Source: DASQZK01 sp963809925 (lineage in GTDB: Bacteria > Bacteroidota > Bacteroidia > Bacteroidales > GCA-2748055). Taken from it: a stretch of 64,000 nt of DNA. The notes under the pieces are model-generated. The model did not search any database and was not told the origin of the DNA. It saw only the letters and a list, made by a program, of their open reading frames with translations. This document shows, piece by piece, positions 45,865 to 55,063 of this stretch; the first letter of the stretch is position 1, and every line of letters begins with the position of its first letter. The position numbers and the translations under genes were made by a program. The stretch is taken from the NCBI GenBank assembly GCA_963809925.1, contig CAWELH010000008.1, positions 707,117 through 771,116 of the forward strand. The letters are read 5' to 3'.

Positions 45865-46630
45865 ATTAAGAACAGAAAAACACGGCTAATTTGAATTGAT
45901 CCCATTGTCTTACCACTGATTCGGGCAATGATGAACTAATTCGACAGACATAATTCATACAACCTATGAATACTACACGGAGTTCAACTAGGTAAGTGTG
46001 ACAGACAGCCGTTCTTCTTAAGGGTTACCTATTAACAATTATTTCTTGATGTAAAATCACTGCTGTAAGGTAAAAAAGATGGACAGTCATCAGAAGTATG
46101 ATTTTCAGGCATGCAGACCGCCCACCGGACCGCGGGAGGCAGTGTGCTCATGAATCCCGCCTGTCGGGATGGTTTTTGCTGATTTTGCGCTACCGCTATC
46201 CGAGTACACAGGAGCTCCATCGGTGGCGCAAGCTTAGGCGGCACGCGGTATTATTTGCTTTTTTATCAGGGACCAATCCTCCTCAGACGGAGAGTTCATG
46301 ATCACTACTAAAAGAATACACACACGAAGTATAAAAGTAAGCAAAGCCGTAATCAATGGTAATGCAAAGGTAAGGCCGAAAACTATGAAACGTCCTATAT
46401 AATACAGGGATAATGTATTCCCAAAGATTTGTTGAATTTTACCGGACAGCCGGATTTATCAAAATGAACCTGATTGTGGCAATACGATAAAAGTTAAGGA
46501 ATTTATCCATGCGTCCCCAACGGCCGAATGCTAAAACTCTTAGATCAAACACTCCTTTCTAAAAATCATCAACCATCTCACACCACCTCTCAGCCTCTCT
46601 CCCCCGTCCTACAACTCTCCTCATTACCCA
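45865..46630. other. Gene-free stretch before the 33-bp array
   Basis: No recognisable product in any frame. One hairpin, ATCCCG-CCTGT-CGGGAT (46154-46170) followed by GG and five T, could be a weak plus-strand terminator, but no gene feeds it. Confidence 0.55.
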
Positions 46631-46631
46631 C

Positions 46632-46925
46632 TGCGTCCACCGCAGCTTCAGCGAAGGTATGGACAGTGTCCACCGCAGCTTCAGCGAAGGTATGGACCCC
46701 GTCCACCGTAGCTTCAGCGCAGATGTGGGCCGTGTCCACCGTAGCTTCAGCGAAGGTATGGACCGTGTCCACCGTAGCTTCAGCGAAGGTATGGACCGTG
46801 TCCACCGTAGCTTCAGCGAAGGTATGGACCGTGTCCACCGTAGCTTCAGCGAAGGTATGGACCGTGTCCACCGTAGCTTCAGCGAAGGTATGGACCGTGT
46901 CCACCGTAGCTTCAGCGAAGGTGGA
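46632..46925. repeat. Family C array: nine 33-bp units
   Basis: Nine direct copies of a 33-bp unit (TCCACCGTAGCTTCAGCGAA then GGTATGGACCGTG). Units 4-8 are identical; 1-3 and 9 differ slightly. There is no spacer diversity, so it is not CRISPR. The 33-bp period produces 11-residue-repeat frames on both strands, which I regard as non-genes. Confidence 0.93.
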
Positions 46926-47010
46926 TCACTTTCCCCCAACTTTGGCACTGTATTTGTAATAAACATATCAACAGTTCATTCAAAATATACCCGGGATAAC
47001 TTCCGGGGCA

Positions 47011-47035
47011 AACCGGGCCACAAACCCGGTTTTTT
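47011..47035 (+). terminator. Plus-strand rho-independent terminator after the 33-bp array
   Basis: Stem AACCGGG / CCCGGTT, 7-nt loop CCACAAA, six T. The U-tract exists only on the plus strand, while the neighbouring trpS is minus-strand, so it would end transcripts crossing the array. Confidence 0.7.
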
Positions 47036-47079
47036 AATGGCATGATTTCTGGTATTTTGATTTTAGCTTTTCAGCACGC

Positions 47080-48069
47080 TCAGAAATGTTTGAAGCCGAT
47101 GATCTCTCTCACGGCATTCAACGTTTTTGAAGCACTTTCCCTGGCTTTTTCAGCGCCCATTTTAACCACTTTCGACAAGTACGCTTCGTTGTTGAGAATA
47201 TCCAGGATCCGTTCACGAAGAGGAGTATTGAAAGTGATGATGTCCTCGGCAAGTTGTTTTTTCATATCACCATACCGGATACTGCAGCTATTGTACTGTT
47301 CCCTGAAGTGCTGGACGGCCTTAGGATCTGACATGATTTCCATAAGATAAAACAGGTTCTTTACCGGTTCCGACATGGGCTGATTGGGCTCGGTGGGTCC
47401 GGAATCGGTAACGGCACGCATCACCTTCTTGCGGATCTCTGCGGGACTGTCGACGAGGTAAATGCCATTACCTTCAGATTTCCCCATTTTGCCTGTTCCG
47501 TCGAGACCGGGAACCTTCACCAGCTCCTTCCCGAAATTATAGGGATCGGGCATGTTGAAATATTCCACCCCGTACATGAAGTTAAAACGTTTGGCAAATT
47601 TCCTGGCCATCTCAAGATTCTGTTCCTGATCTTTCCCTACGGGTACCTTATGAGAATTATGAATGAGTATGTCTGCCGCCATCAGTACCGGATAGGTAAG
47701 AAGTCCGGCATTCACATTTTCGGGTTGTGCCCTGATCTTTTCCTTAAAAGTGGTCGTGCGCTCCAGTTCACCGACGTAGGCATTCATATTCAGCAACAGG
47801 TACAGTTCCGGAATTTCCGGTATATCGCTCTGAATGTACAGGGTGGCAATCTCAGGATCTATCCCTGCGGCAAGGTATTCAGCAAGCACCTGTCGCACGT
47901 TGCTGTGAAGATCCTCAGGGTTGGGATGTGTCGTAAGTGAATGATAATCTGCAACAAAGAAAAAGCAATTGTATTCGTGCTGCATTTTCACAAAATTCCT
48001 TACCGCTCCGAAATAATTTCCGAGATGAAGGTTGCCGGTTGACCGTATTCCGCTTAGTACTGTTTCCAT
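47080..48069 (-). CDS. trpS: Tryptophan-tRNA ligase
   Basis: Class I aminoacyl-tRNA synthetase, 329 residues. HIGH-type motif HLGN (15-18) in TGNLHLGNY and KMSKS-type motif KMGKS (194-198) in GTGKMGKSEGN. Length and order are normal. It is flanked by family C arrays on both sides (46.6 and 48.1 kb). Confidence 0.97.
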   Translation of the reverse strand: METVLSGIRSTGNLHLGNYFGAVRNFVKMQHEYNCFFFVADYHSLTTHPNPEDLHSNVRQVLAEYLAAGIDPEIATLYIQSDIPEIPELYLLLNMNAYVGELERTTTFKEKIRAQPENVNAGLLTYPVLMAADILIHNSHKVPVGKDQEQNLEMARKFAKRFNFMYGVEYFNMPDPYNFGKELVKVPGLDGTGKMGKSEGNGIYLVDSPAEIRKKVMRAVTDSGPTEPNQPMSEPVKNLFYLMEIMSDPKAVQHFREQYNSCSIRYGDMKKQLAEDIITFNTPLRERILDILNNEAYLSKVVKMGAEKARESASKTLNAVREIIGFKHF

Positions 48070-48139
48070 TTACTCGTTTCCGTTCATTTTTATAGGGTTT
48101 ACAAAACTATGAAAAGTTCTTGTAATCTTCAATTCACCA

Positions 48140-48515
48140 AATCCTCCTTCGCTGAAGCTACGGAGGACGGCGTCTACTCTCGCTGAAGCTACGGAGGACG
48201 GCGTCTACTCTCGCTGAAGCTACGGAGGACGAAGCCTACCTTCGCTAAAGCTACGGAGGACGGCGTCTACTCTCGCTGAAGCTACGGAGGACGAAGCCTA
48301 CCTTCGCTGAAGCTACGGAGGACGAAGCCTACCTTCGCTAAAGCTACGGCGGACAACGTCTACTCTCGCTGAAGCTTTTTCGGACAGCGTCCACTCTCGC
48401 TGAAGCTTCTTCGGACAGCGTCCACTCTCGCTGAAGCTTTTTCGGACAGCGTCCACTCTCGCTGAAGCTTCAGCGAGAGCTCAGACAGCGTCCTCCGTAG
48501 CTTCAGCGAAGGAGG
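48140..48515. repeat. Family C array: eleven 31-bp units closed by an inverted unit
   Basis: Eleven direct units of (T/C)TCGCTGAAGCTACGGAGGAC type with alternating GGCGTCTAC / GAAGCCTAC / AGCGTCCAC linkers. The second half has the diverged core GAAGCTTTTTCGGACAG. At the end, 48456-48479 is a perfect 24-bp palindrome with half-site CTCTCGCTGAAG, after which one unit runs in inverse orientation (TCCTCCGTAGCTTCAGCGAA). The array stops 1-2 nt before the stop codon of the adjacent gene. Confidence 0.92.
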
Positions 48516-48516
48516 A

Positions 48517-49128
48517 TTAATACATCATCATTGTTGCCAGGATGATGACGAAACCTGCCAGGAAGCCGGCATAGACCTGGGTCTGATCGTGGGCTTTAAG
48601 ATAAACGCGGGAGGAAGCGGTCAGCCCTGCGGCGAAGAGGATGCCCAGGAGGGATGTGAGCATGCTGACCTCATCGTAAAATGAAAGGAAGAGGATGAGG
48701 GCTGCCAGTCCGCCAAGTCCCATAAGATGTGTGCTGATTTTCCACCTGAGCGTTACAATAAGCGCCAGAAACACCGACAACAGCGAGCCCAGCATGAAGG
48801 CATGGATAAAACGGTAAACAGGGATCCGGATGAACAACAGATAGGTAAGCAGATAAAAAATCAGGGTTACGGCCAGGGGGAAAAGCCTTTCCCTCTTTTC
48901 GCCCATATAAACGGTACTGATCGAGCCTCTGAGAATAAATACCGGGATCATCAGTGCAGGCAGGGCAAAGGTGCCGGTAGCCGCGAGAATGATCAGCAGC
49001 TTCCTGGCCTGCAGGGGCATGAAATCGATGTACGATCCGGTAAACATCAGGATCACAATACCTAGAGTAGGCATGATGAGAGGATGAAAAATATAGGAAA
49101 AGAAAGTCGCCGCACGTTTCAGCATCAT
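48517..49128 (-). CDS. PAP2-like integral membrane protein
   Basis: 203 residues from the ATG pair at 49128 (MMLKRAATFFSYIFHPL). An upstream frame extension has no family character and overlaps rpoN. Five to six transmembrane helices. The C-terminal SSRVYLKAHDQTQVYAGFLAGF recalls PAP2 phosphatase motif 3 (SRxxxxxHxxxD), but Gln replaces the Asp and no KxxxxxxRP motif is seen, so catalysis is doubtful. It follows rpoN by 34 nt, probably in the same transcript. Confidence 0.72.
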   Translation of the reverse strand: MMLKRAATFFSYIFHPLIMPTLGIVILMFTGSYIDFMPLQARKLLIILAATGTFALPALMIPVFILRGSISTVYMGEKRERLFPLAVTLIFYLLTYLLFIRIPVYRFIHAFMLGSLLSVFLALIVTLRWKISTHLMGLGGLAALILFLSFYDEVSMLTSLLGILFAAGLTASSRVYLKAHDQTQVYAGFLAGFVIILATMMMY

Positions 49129-49162
49129 AACACGAATATTAAGGTTGGATTTAAAGCAGACC

Positions 49163-50647
49163 CTACAGTTCCTTTCTGAGCCTGGCCACAGGTATGTCCA
49201 GTTGTTCACGGTATTTGGCCACTGTTCTTCTTGCAATCAGGTATCCTTTTTCTTTGAGGATGTCCGCAAGTTTTTCATCGGTGAGAGGCTTTCGCTTATT
49301 CTCACCCTGAATGCATTCCTCAAGGATCTTCTTGATTTCCCGGGTGGAAACTTCTTCGCCCGTGTCGGTCTGCATCCCTTCGGAAAAGAAATATTTGAGC
49401 GGATAAATCCCAAAATGGGTCTGAATATATTTGCTGTTGGCCACCCTCGAAACGGTTGAAATATCGAGACCGGTGATATCGGCAATGTCTTTCAGGATCA
49501 TCGGACGGAGTCTCATCTCATCCCCTTCATAAAAATACTCATGCTGATAATTGAGAATGGCATTCATGGTGAGCAGCAGGGTATTCTGCCTTTGCCTGAT
49601 GGCATCGATGAACCACCTGGCAGAATCCAGCTTCTGCTTCACAAAACTCATGGCATCTTTGTCGGCCCTCGATTGTTTGCCCCTGTTCACTGCGTAGGAG
49701 CGGATCATATCACTGTAAGTCCTGCTGATATGCAGTTCCGGAACATTGCGGGAATTCAGGCTAAGTACTAGTTCTCCGTCGTTATTGTCGAGGATGAAAT
49801 CAGGCACGATATGTTCACTGGATTTATTCAACGGATCGCTGTATACCCCTCCTGGTCTGGGATTCAGCTTGACGATCTCATCGATGGCGCGCTTCATTTC
49901 ATCATCGGTGATACCCATGCGATTCATGACCTTGTCGTAATGCCGACGTGAAAACTCGTCGAAGTGAAACTTCAGGATGTCCAAGGCCAGTTTGATGTCC
50001 GGGTTATCGGTATTTTTTCTTTTAATTTGAAGAAGCAGGCATTCCTGGAGATCGCGGGCACCGACGCCTGCAGGATCGAAGTCGTGAATGATTTCCAGGG
50101 CTTCGCGCAGTTCCGTCTCCGTACATTCGATTCCCATGGAAAATGCCAGGTCGTCGACAATGGCATCGAGGCGACGGCGCAGGTAGCCCTCTTCATCGAT
50201 ATTTCCGATCAGGTATTCGGCCAGCATCTTCTCACGTTCATTGAGGATGCGGAGGCCTAGCTGGGATTCGAGGTGTTCCTGGAATGAAGATCCGACGGAG
50301 AAAGGGATCTCCTCGTATTTGTCATCCTTGGAGTAATTGCTTGAACTTAGTTTGTAATCGGGGATCTCGTCATCGCTGATATAGTCTTCGAGTGAAAACT
50401 CATCCTGTTCCCGCGAGCCTTCATCCTCCGCCCCCTCTTCACCTTCAAAATCATCCTCAGCAATTTCGTCCCCTACCTGATCGTCGATATCTCCCTCATC
50501 CCCTTCCTCAAGAATGGGGTTCTCTTCCAGTTCCTTCTTTATCCTCTGCTCCAGCTGAAGTGTAGGTATCTCAAGCAGCTTGATCATCTGGATCTGCTGC
50601 GGAGACAGTTTCTGTAATAATTTTTGCTGAAGCCTCTGCTTTAACAT
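49163..50647 (-). CDS. rpoN: RNA polymerase sigma-54 factor
   Basis: 494 residues. N-terminal glutamine/leucine-rich activator-interaction region (QKLLQKLSPQQIQMIKLLEI), an acidic insert (about residues 52-86, Asp/Glu runs), a core-binding domain and a C-terminal DNA-binding domain with the RpoN box ARRTVAKYREQL near residue 470. Recognises -24/-12 promoters and needs an enhancer-binding activator; none is in the window. Order asnS-rpoN-PAP2-like protein. Confidence 0.97.
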   Translation of the reverse strand: MLKQRLQQKLLQKLSPQQIQMIKLLEIPTLQLEQRIKKELEENPILEEGDEGDIDDQVGDEIAEDDFEGEEGAEDEGSREQDEFSLEDYISDDEIPDYKLSSSNYSKDDKYEEIPFSVGSSFQEHLESQLGLRILNEREKMLAEYLIGNIDEEGYLRRRLDAIVDDLAFSMGIECTETELREALEIIHDFDPAGVGARDLQECLLLQIKRKNTDNPDIKLALDILKFHFDEFSRRHYDKVMNRMGITDDEMKRAIDEIVKLNPRPGGVYSDPLNKSSEHIVPDFILDNNDGELVLSLNSRNVPELHISRTYSDMIRSYAVNRGKQSRADKDAMSFVKQKLDSARWFIDAIRQRQNTLLLTMNAILNYQHEYFYEGDEMRLRPMILKDIADITGLDISTVSRVANSKYIQTHFGIYPLKYFFSEGMQTDTGEEVSTREIKKILEECIQGENKRKPLTDEKLADILKEKGYLIARRTVAKYREQLDIPVARLRKEL

Positions 50648-50796
50648 AGGAGCGCTTTTACTGGTTTGAAGTTATATTTTTTCTGTGAAAAACCATGATT
50701 TTCATATCAAGTACTTCCTTTAATATAAACTCAGTTATGATACTATTGTTTTTACATCGTCACCGCAGAGCCTCGTTTCCGCTGCCCGGCATTCAT

Positions 50797-52197
50797 TTAG
50801 AACTCCGCATTTCTTGGTGTCCTCGGGAATGGGATCACGTCCCTGATATTGCCCATGCCGGTCACAAACTGCACCAGACGTTCAAAACCCAGGCCGAAGC
50901 CGGCATGCGTTACAGTGCCGAATTTCCGGGTATCGAGGTACCACCAGAGTTCTTTTTCGGGAATATTCATCTCCTTCATCCTTCTCACAAGTTTCGTATA
51001 ATCCTCTTCCCGCTGGGAACCGCCGATGATCTCTCCAATCCTCGGAAACAGCACATCCATTGCCCTCACCGTTTTCCCATCGTCGTTCTGTTTCATATAA
51101 AAGGCCTTTATCGATGCAGGATAATCGGTAAGGATAACAGGCTTTTTAAAATGCTTCTCAACGAGATACCTTTCATGCTCTGCCTGAAGGTCGAGACCCC
51201 AGCTTACCGGAAATTCCCACTTCTGGTCGGCCTTCATCAGGATGTCGATCGCTTCCGTATATGCCATCCGCACGAAGGTATTCCCAACCACAAACTTAAG
51301 TCTATCAAGGAGTTCCTTGTCGATCATCTTATTCAGGAACTCAAGGTCGTCGGCACAGTTTTCAAGGGCATAATTTATTAAATATTTCAGAAAATCCTCT
51401 GCAAGATCCATGTTATCATGGATATCATTGAAGGCAACTTCCGGTTCGATCATCCAGAATTCCGCAAGATGCCGCGGTGTATTTGAATTCTCTGCCCTGA
51501 AGGTGGGCCCGAATGTATACACACCACCAAGGGCCATGGCACCCAACTCGGCTTCGAGCTGTCCCGACACGGTGAGATTGGTCGGACGGCCGAAAAAATC
51601 CTCACTGAAATCCACTTCCTTCCCATCTTCTGTAAGCGGAGGCTTTATCATGTCCAGGGTCGACACCCGGAACATTTCACCGGCGCCCTCAGCGTCACTT
51701 GCTGTGATGATGGGTGTATTCAGGTAGAAGTAACCCATATCGTTGAAATATTTATGAATGGCAAAGGCCAGCGCATGCCTGATGCGAAATATCGCTCCAA
51801 AAGTGTTGGTTCGGAAACGAAGATGAGCGATATCCCGTAAAAATTCCATGGAATGACCCTTCTTCTGCAGCGGATACGTCTCCGGATCGGCTTCGCCATA
51901 TAGCTCGATCTCAACTGCCTGGATCTCCACATTCTGTCCCGATCCGGCAGATTCAACCAGCTTGCCTGTCACCCCGATACACGCACCGGTTGTTACCTTT
52001 CTCAGAAGTTCCTCATCAAAGATGGCCAAATCAGCCACAACCTGTATGCTATGGATAACGGATCCGTCATTAAGCGCTATAAATGCCACGGCCTTACTGC
52101 CACGTTTCGTCCGTACCCACCCTTTTACATGAACTTCACTGCCGTAACTGTCTGACTTCAGCAAGGCTTTAATTGTTGTACGTTTGCGTTTTTCCAT
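50797..52197 (-). CDS. asnS: Asparagine-tRNA ligase
   Basis: Class IIb synthetase, 466 residues. N-terminal OB-fold anticodon domain (VHVKGWVRTKRGSKAVAFIAL), motif 2 FRAENSNTPRHLAEFWMIEPE and motif 3 GFGLGFERLVQFVTGM. Normal length. A 149-nt gap separates it from rpoN. Confidence 0.97.
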   Translation of the reverse strand: MEKRKRTTIKALLKSDSYGSEVHVKGWVRTKRGSKAVAFIALNDGSVIHSIQVVADLAIFDEELLRKVTTGACIGVTGKLVESAGSGQNVEIQAVEIELYGEADPETYPLQKKGHSMEFLRDIAHLRFRTNTFGAIFRIRHALAFAIHKYFNDMGYFYLNTPIITASDAEGAGEMFRVSTLDMIKPPLTEDGKEVDFSEDFFGRPTNLTVSGQLEAELGAMALGGVYTFGPTFRAENSNTPRHLAEFWMIEPEVAFNDIHDNMDLAEDFLKYLINYALENCADDLEFLNKMIDKELLDRLKFVVGNTFVRMAYTEAIDILMKADQKWEFPVSWGLDLQAEHERYLVEKHFKKPVILTDYPASIKAFYMKQNDDGKTVRAMDVLFPRIGEIIGGSQREEDYTKLVRRMKEMNIPEKELWWYLDTRKFGTVTHAGFGLGFERLVQFVTGMGNIRDVIPFPRTPRNAEF

Positions 52198-52321
52198 CCG
52201 TTGGTTTTCCTTTTATTTCGTGACAAAAATAATATTTTGAGTTGGAATATTCGCTTTTTCCGGGCCTGTAAAATATAGTCCTGGTAAATCTACCCTTATG
52301 TTCTATCAATCTTAGCTACCT

Positions 52322-52650
52322 GCAAAGCCTTACGAACACCTCCAACCACGGGCAAAACCGTGGCTATTGTTGGGCTACCGCTCTGCGGTTCTGCGAATAG
52401 ACCAGCCTGGAAGGGGAAGTCCCTCGCACCACCGGGTCCTATGAACCAACAGTTACCAATATGTTCTCAGACTACGAAACTCCTCCCTTCGAAATTCGAC
52501 ATTCGTTATTCGATATTCGACATTCATTTCATAGCACGAACCCATGGATATTTATGGGCATCCCTACATGCTTATTGTTGGCCTTACGAACACCTCCAAC
52601 CACGGGCAAAACCGTAGCTATTATTGGGCTACCGCTCTGCGGTTCTAAGA
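52322..52650 (+). repeat. Family B repeats in opposite orientation (one full spacing, two hairpin modules)
   Basis: Reverse-complement relatives of the 42-44 kb array: GGCAAAACCGTGGC, then GGGCTACCGCTCTGCGGTTC near 52345-52390 and again near 52600-52647. Between them are the AGTCCCTCGCACCACC and CGAAATTCGACATTCG microrepeat segments of the B unit. The remainder of the 647-bp asnS-usp gap holds AT-rich sequence with a promoter near the end. Confidence 0.85.
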
Positions 52651-52811
52651 CCCCTACAATAATAATTGCATTCGGAAAGATAATCTATCTGCTGACCACA
52701 TCACTCCATCACTCCCTATCATATAACCACATTCACTAATATCCCTTCTTTTTCCTATTGACTTATCTTCCTTCTCCCTAATTCCTTCTTTTAATAATCA
52801 ATAATAGTGGT

Positions 52812-52819
52812 TAAATTTG
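52812..52819 (+). promoter_or_regulatory. -7 element of the universal stress gene
   Basis: TAAATTTG, an exact TAnnTTTG match, 25 nt before the ATG. No exact -33 TTTG. Confidence 0.5.
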
Positions 52820-52844
52820 GAAACTTAATAAACGCTCTGTCAAT

Positions 52845-53693
52845 ATGAAGGAAAAAAAAACCATTGTCGTTACCTGGGATTTTACAAAGGTTTCGGAAAA
52901 TGCATTTCTGCATGCGGTAAAAATTGCAAAAACTGTTGACAATCAACTTCGAATCCTTCATGTGGCAACGTCCGATGATCCGGTAAGGATCAGGGAAGTC
53001 GGGGACCTTCTCAAAAAGGATGCTCTCCGGTTACAGGATGAATATAAAATGAAGGTGGAAACCGTTCTCCTGGAAGGAACGATCTTCAACCAGATATCAA
53101 AATATGCGTCCGACACTGATGATCTGACCATGATCGTGATGGGGACGCACGGCATCAAGGGGAAACAGAAATATTTCGGCAGCTACGCCCTCAGGGTGAT
53201 CGTCGGATCACCGGTCCCCTTCATCGTAGTCCAGGATAAGCCCCTGAATATGGAACGCTTCACGGATATTGTTTTCCCCATCGACTTTAAATCCGAGAAC
53301 AAGGAAAAACTCCAGTGGGCCATTTACCTCGGAAAATATTTCAACTCCAAGGTCCACCTGTTTAAATCGCCGGTCGTCGATAAGTCGCTGGCAAAGAAAG
53401 TGAATACAAACCTGAATTTCGCCATCCGCTTCCTGATCCAGAATAACCTGGATTATGAAATCCAAACTGCAAACAAGTCGGGCAACTTCATCAAGGAAAT
53501 GATGGCCTTTTCCAAGGAGATCAACGCCGACATGATCCTGATCACCACCACCAAACACATCACCTTCCTCGATTACCTTTTCGGCGCTCCCGAGCAGTAT
53601 ATCATGGCCAATACCTCCAGGATCCCAATTATGGTGGTAAATCCGAAAGCCACGTTTGCGAAGATGGGACAGTTTATGTATGGGAATTCGTAG
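52845..53693 (+). CDS. Tandem-domain universal stress protein (UspA family)
   Basis: 282 residues, two Usp domains (about 1-140 and 145-282). Domain 1 has TWDFTKVSENAFLHAVKIAK and the nucleotide-loop MGTHGIKGKQKYFGS, followed by SPVPFIVV. Domain 2 has VFPIDFKSENKEKLQWA, but its G-rich nucleotide loop is replaced by TTTKHITFLDYLFGAPEQ, so ATP binding is likely limited to domain 1. Cytoplasmic stress-linked protein. Monocistronic. Confidence 0.9.
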   Translation: MKEKKTIVVTWDFTKVSENAFLHAVKIAKTVDNQLRILHVATSDDPVRIREVGDLLKKDALRLQDEYKMKVETVLLEGTIFNQISKYASDTDDLTMIVMGTHGIKGKQKYFGSYALRVIVGSPVPFIVVQDKPLNMERFTDIVFPIDFKSENKEKLQWAIYLGKYFNSKVHLFKSPVVDKSLAKKVNTNLNFAIRFLIQNNLDYEIQTANKSGNFIKEMMAFSKEINADMILITTTKHITFLDYLFGAPEQYIMANTSRIPIMVVNPKATFAKMGQFMYGNS

Positions 53694-53758
53694 GGGAGGG
53701 CAAGAAGCTGGGGAGCTATGGGTTTACCCATGAATTCGGAAAAATTTCATCCGAACTC

Positions 53759-54005
53759 CTCCCTACCGCGGAGCGGTACAATTATAGTAGCCACGGTCAC
53801 GTCCGTGGTTGGAACGCCCTCTGTTCCCCAAACCCCGGAGGGGTTTCATAAAGGTTCCCCAGGATTCGATAATATCAAACCACAAAAAAAAACACCGTTC
53901 ACACACCCGGATTATTGGCGTGTCCTCCGGGGACACACGAAACATCGCATCACCTACCACGGGCGTGACCGTGGCTACTATAATTATACCGCTTCGCGGT
54001 AGGGG
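53759..54005 (+). repeat. Family A element, copy 3
   Basis: Same layout as copy 1: two-hairpin left arm, AAACCCC-GGA-GGGGTTT, A-rich centre, GGATTATTGGCGTG, TCCTCCGGGGACAC, and an inverted right arm (TACCGC-TTC-GCGGTA). The change GGA to TTC in that last loop keeps the stem intact. Confidence 0.85.
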
Positions 54006-54059
54006 ACCGGGATTGTTCCAATCAATGCCGATACCATGCCGGTCTCCTCCCGGCATCGC

Positions 54060-54562
54060 CGTAAATCACCATATATTGAACCACATAAGGCACATAAGGA
54101 CACATAAGGGTGCGTCAGCGAATATCAACGTAAATCAACGGCATTAAACCACATGGCCCGTAGGGATAAATATGTAGCCATGGGTTTACCTATAGACGGA
54201 TAATCAATTAAACTGTCCGACTTGACCTTGGCATGTTCCGGGGTACACGCATCAAACCCCTCTGTGTATGGAAATCTGAGGCGTTATCTAGTCCAAGCTT
54301 CCCTCATTCACCAACTTCGACCCCCATATCTCAGGCAGAGGCGGTCTTCTTCCGCCAATGGCTATATGGACAGTGTCCTCCGTAGCCTTGGCGAAGGCGG
54401 ACCGTGTCCTCCGTAGCTTGCGCCACAACTGAAGCTTAGGCGCACACAGTTAGAGTATGCGGACTGCGTCCGCCGTAGCTTTAGCAAAGGTGGACTGCGT
54501 CCGCCGTAACACAGCTTTAGCGTAGGCGGACCGCGTCCACCGCAGCTTTAGCGTAGGCGGAT
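54060..54562. repeat. Family A linker fragment followed by family C units
   Basis: 54075-54110 holds ACATAAGGCACATAAGGACA, the linker of the other family A loci. 54362-54562 holds four or five degenerate family C units (TCCTCCGTAGCCTTGGCGAA, TCCGCCGTAGCTTTAGCAAA and similar) that run into the last codons of the following minus-strand gene. No gene is supported between. Confidence 0.75.
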
Positions 54563-55045
54563 CACTTCCAAACTCCCCATCGGAATCTTCACATAAACAG
54601 AATGCCGGATGGCATCGATCTCAACCTTAACACGCTGCTTTCCGAGGATCTCGGTAAGACTGCCCTCAAGGCCTTTGAGCTCGCCGCGGGTAACCCGTAC
54701 TTTCGTTCCAATGACGTAATCCGTCTCATCGAGAAATATATCTTCTCCTGTGGCACAGTATACCCGGATGGCTTCGATCTGTACATCGCGAACCGGGACT
54801 TTCTTTCCGCCAAACATGATAAAACGCACCACACCCGGCGTTTTAAGAACCTCCAGATGTTCTTTTTCTGTAATATGTACAAAAATATACGAACTGAACA
54901 GGGGCTCATCGACCATCTTCTTCCGGTCGCTCCAGACTTTCTGCCTGCGCATAAGGGGCAGGTAATTCCCGATCCCTTCCCTCGTCAGCCATTCGGCGAC
55001 TTTTTTTTCATTTCGCGGTTTCGTGTATACGGCGTACCAGTGCAT
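54548..55045 (-). CDS. UpxY-type NusG-like transcription antiterminator
   Basis: 165 residues: NusG N-terminal domain (WYAVYTKPRNEKKVAEWL, SSYIFVHI, VVRFIMFGGKKVPV) and a C-terminal KOW motif (GTKVRVTRGELKGLEGSLTEI). UpxY/RfaH-type paralogues prevent early termination in polysaccharide operons and are normally the first gene of the locus they control. Here downstream (leftward) there are only repeats and an opposing gene, so it is an orphan or acts at a distance. The final residues overlap a family C repeat unit. It lies 18 nt after gldA. Confidence 0.9.
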   Translation of the reverse strand: MHWYAVYTKPRNEKKVAEWLTREGIGNYLPLMRRQKVWSDRKKMVDEPLFSSYIFVHITEKEHLEVLKTPGVVRFIMFGGKKVPVRDVQIEAIRVYCATGEDIFLDETDYVIGTKVRVTRGELKGLEGSLTEILGKQRVKVEIDAIRHSVYVKIPMGSLEVIRLR

Positions 55046-55063
55046 GATGATGAGATAGGGGAT

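Noticed and set aside
46528..47045. 11-residue-repeat proteins on both strands
   Set aside because: Produced by the 33-bp array in several frames at once; no ribosome binding site or family match.
46632..48515. CRISPR arrays at 46.6 kb and 48.1 kb
   Set aside because: Repeat units of 31-33 bp abut directly or with near-constant linkers; there are no unique spacers and no cas genes.
48517..49236. Longer version of the PAP2-like protein starting inside rpoN
   Set aside because: The first 36 residues overlap the rpoN 3' end and lack membrane-protein character; the ATG pair at 49128 fits the family.
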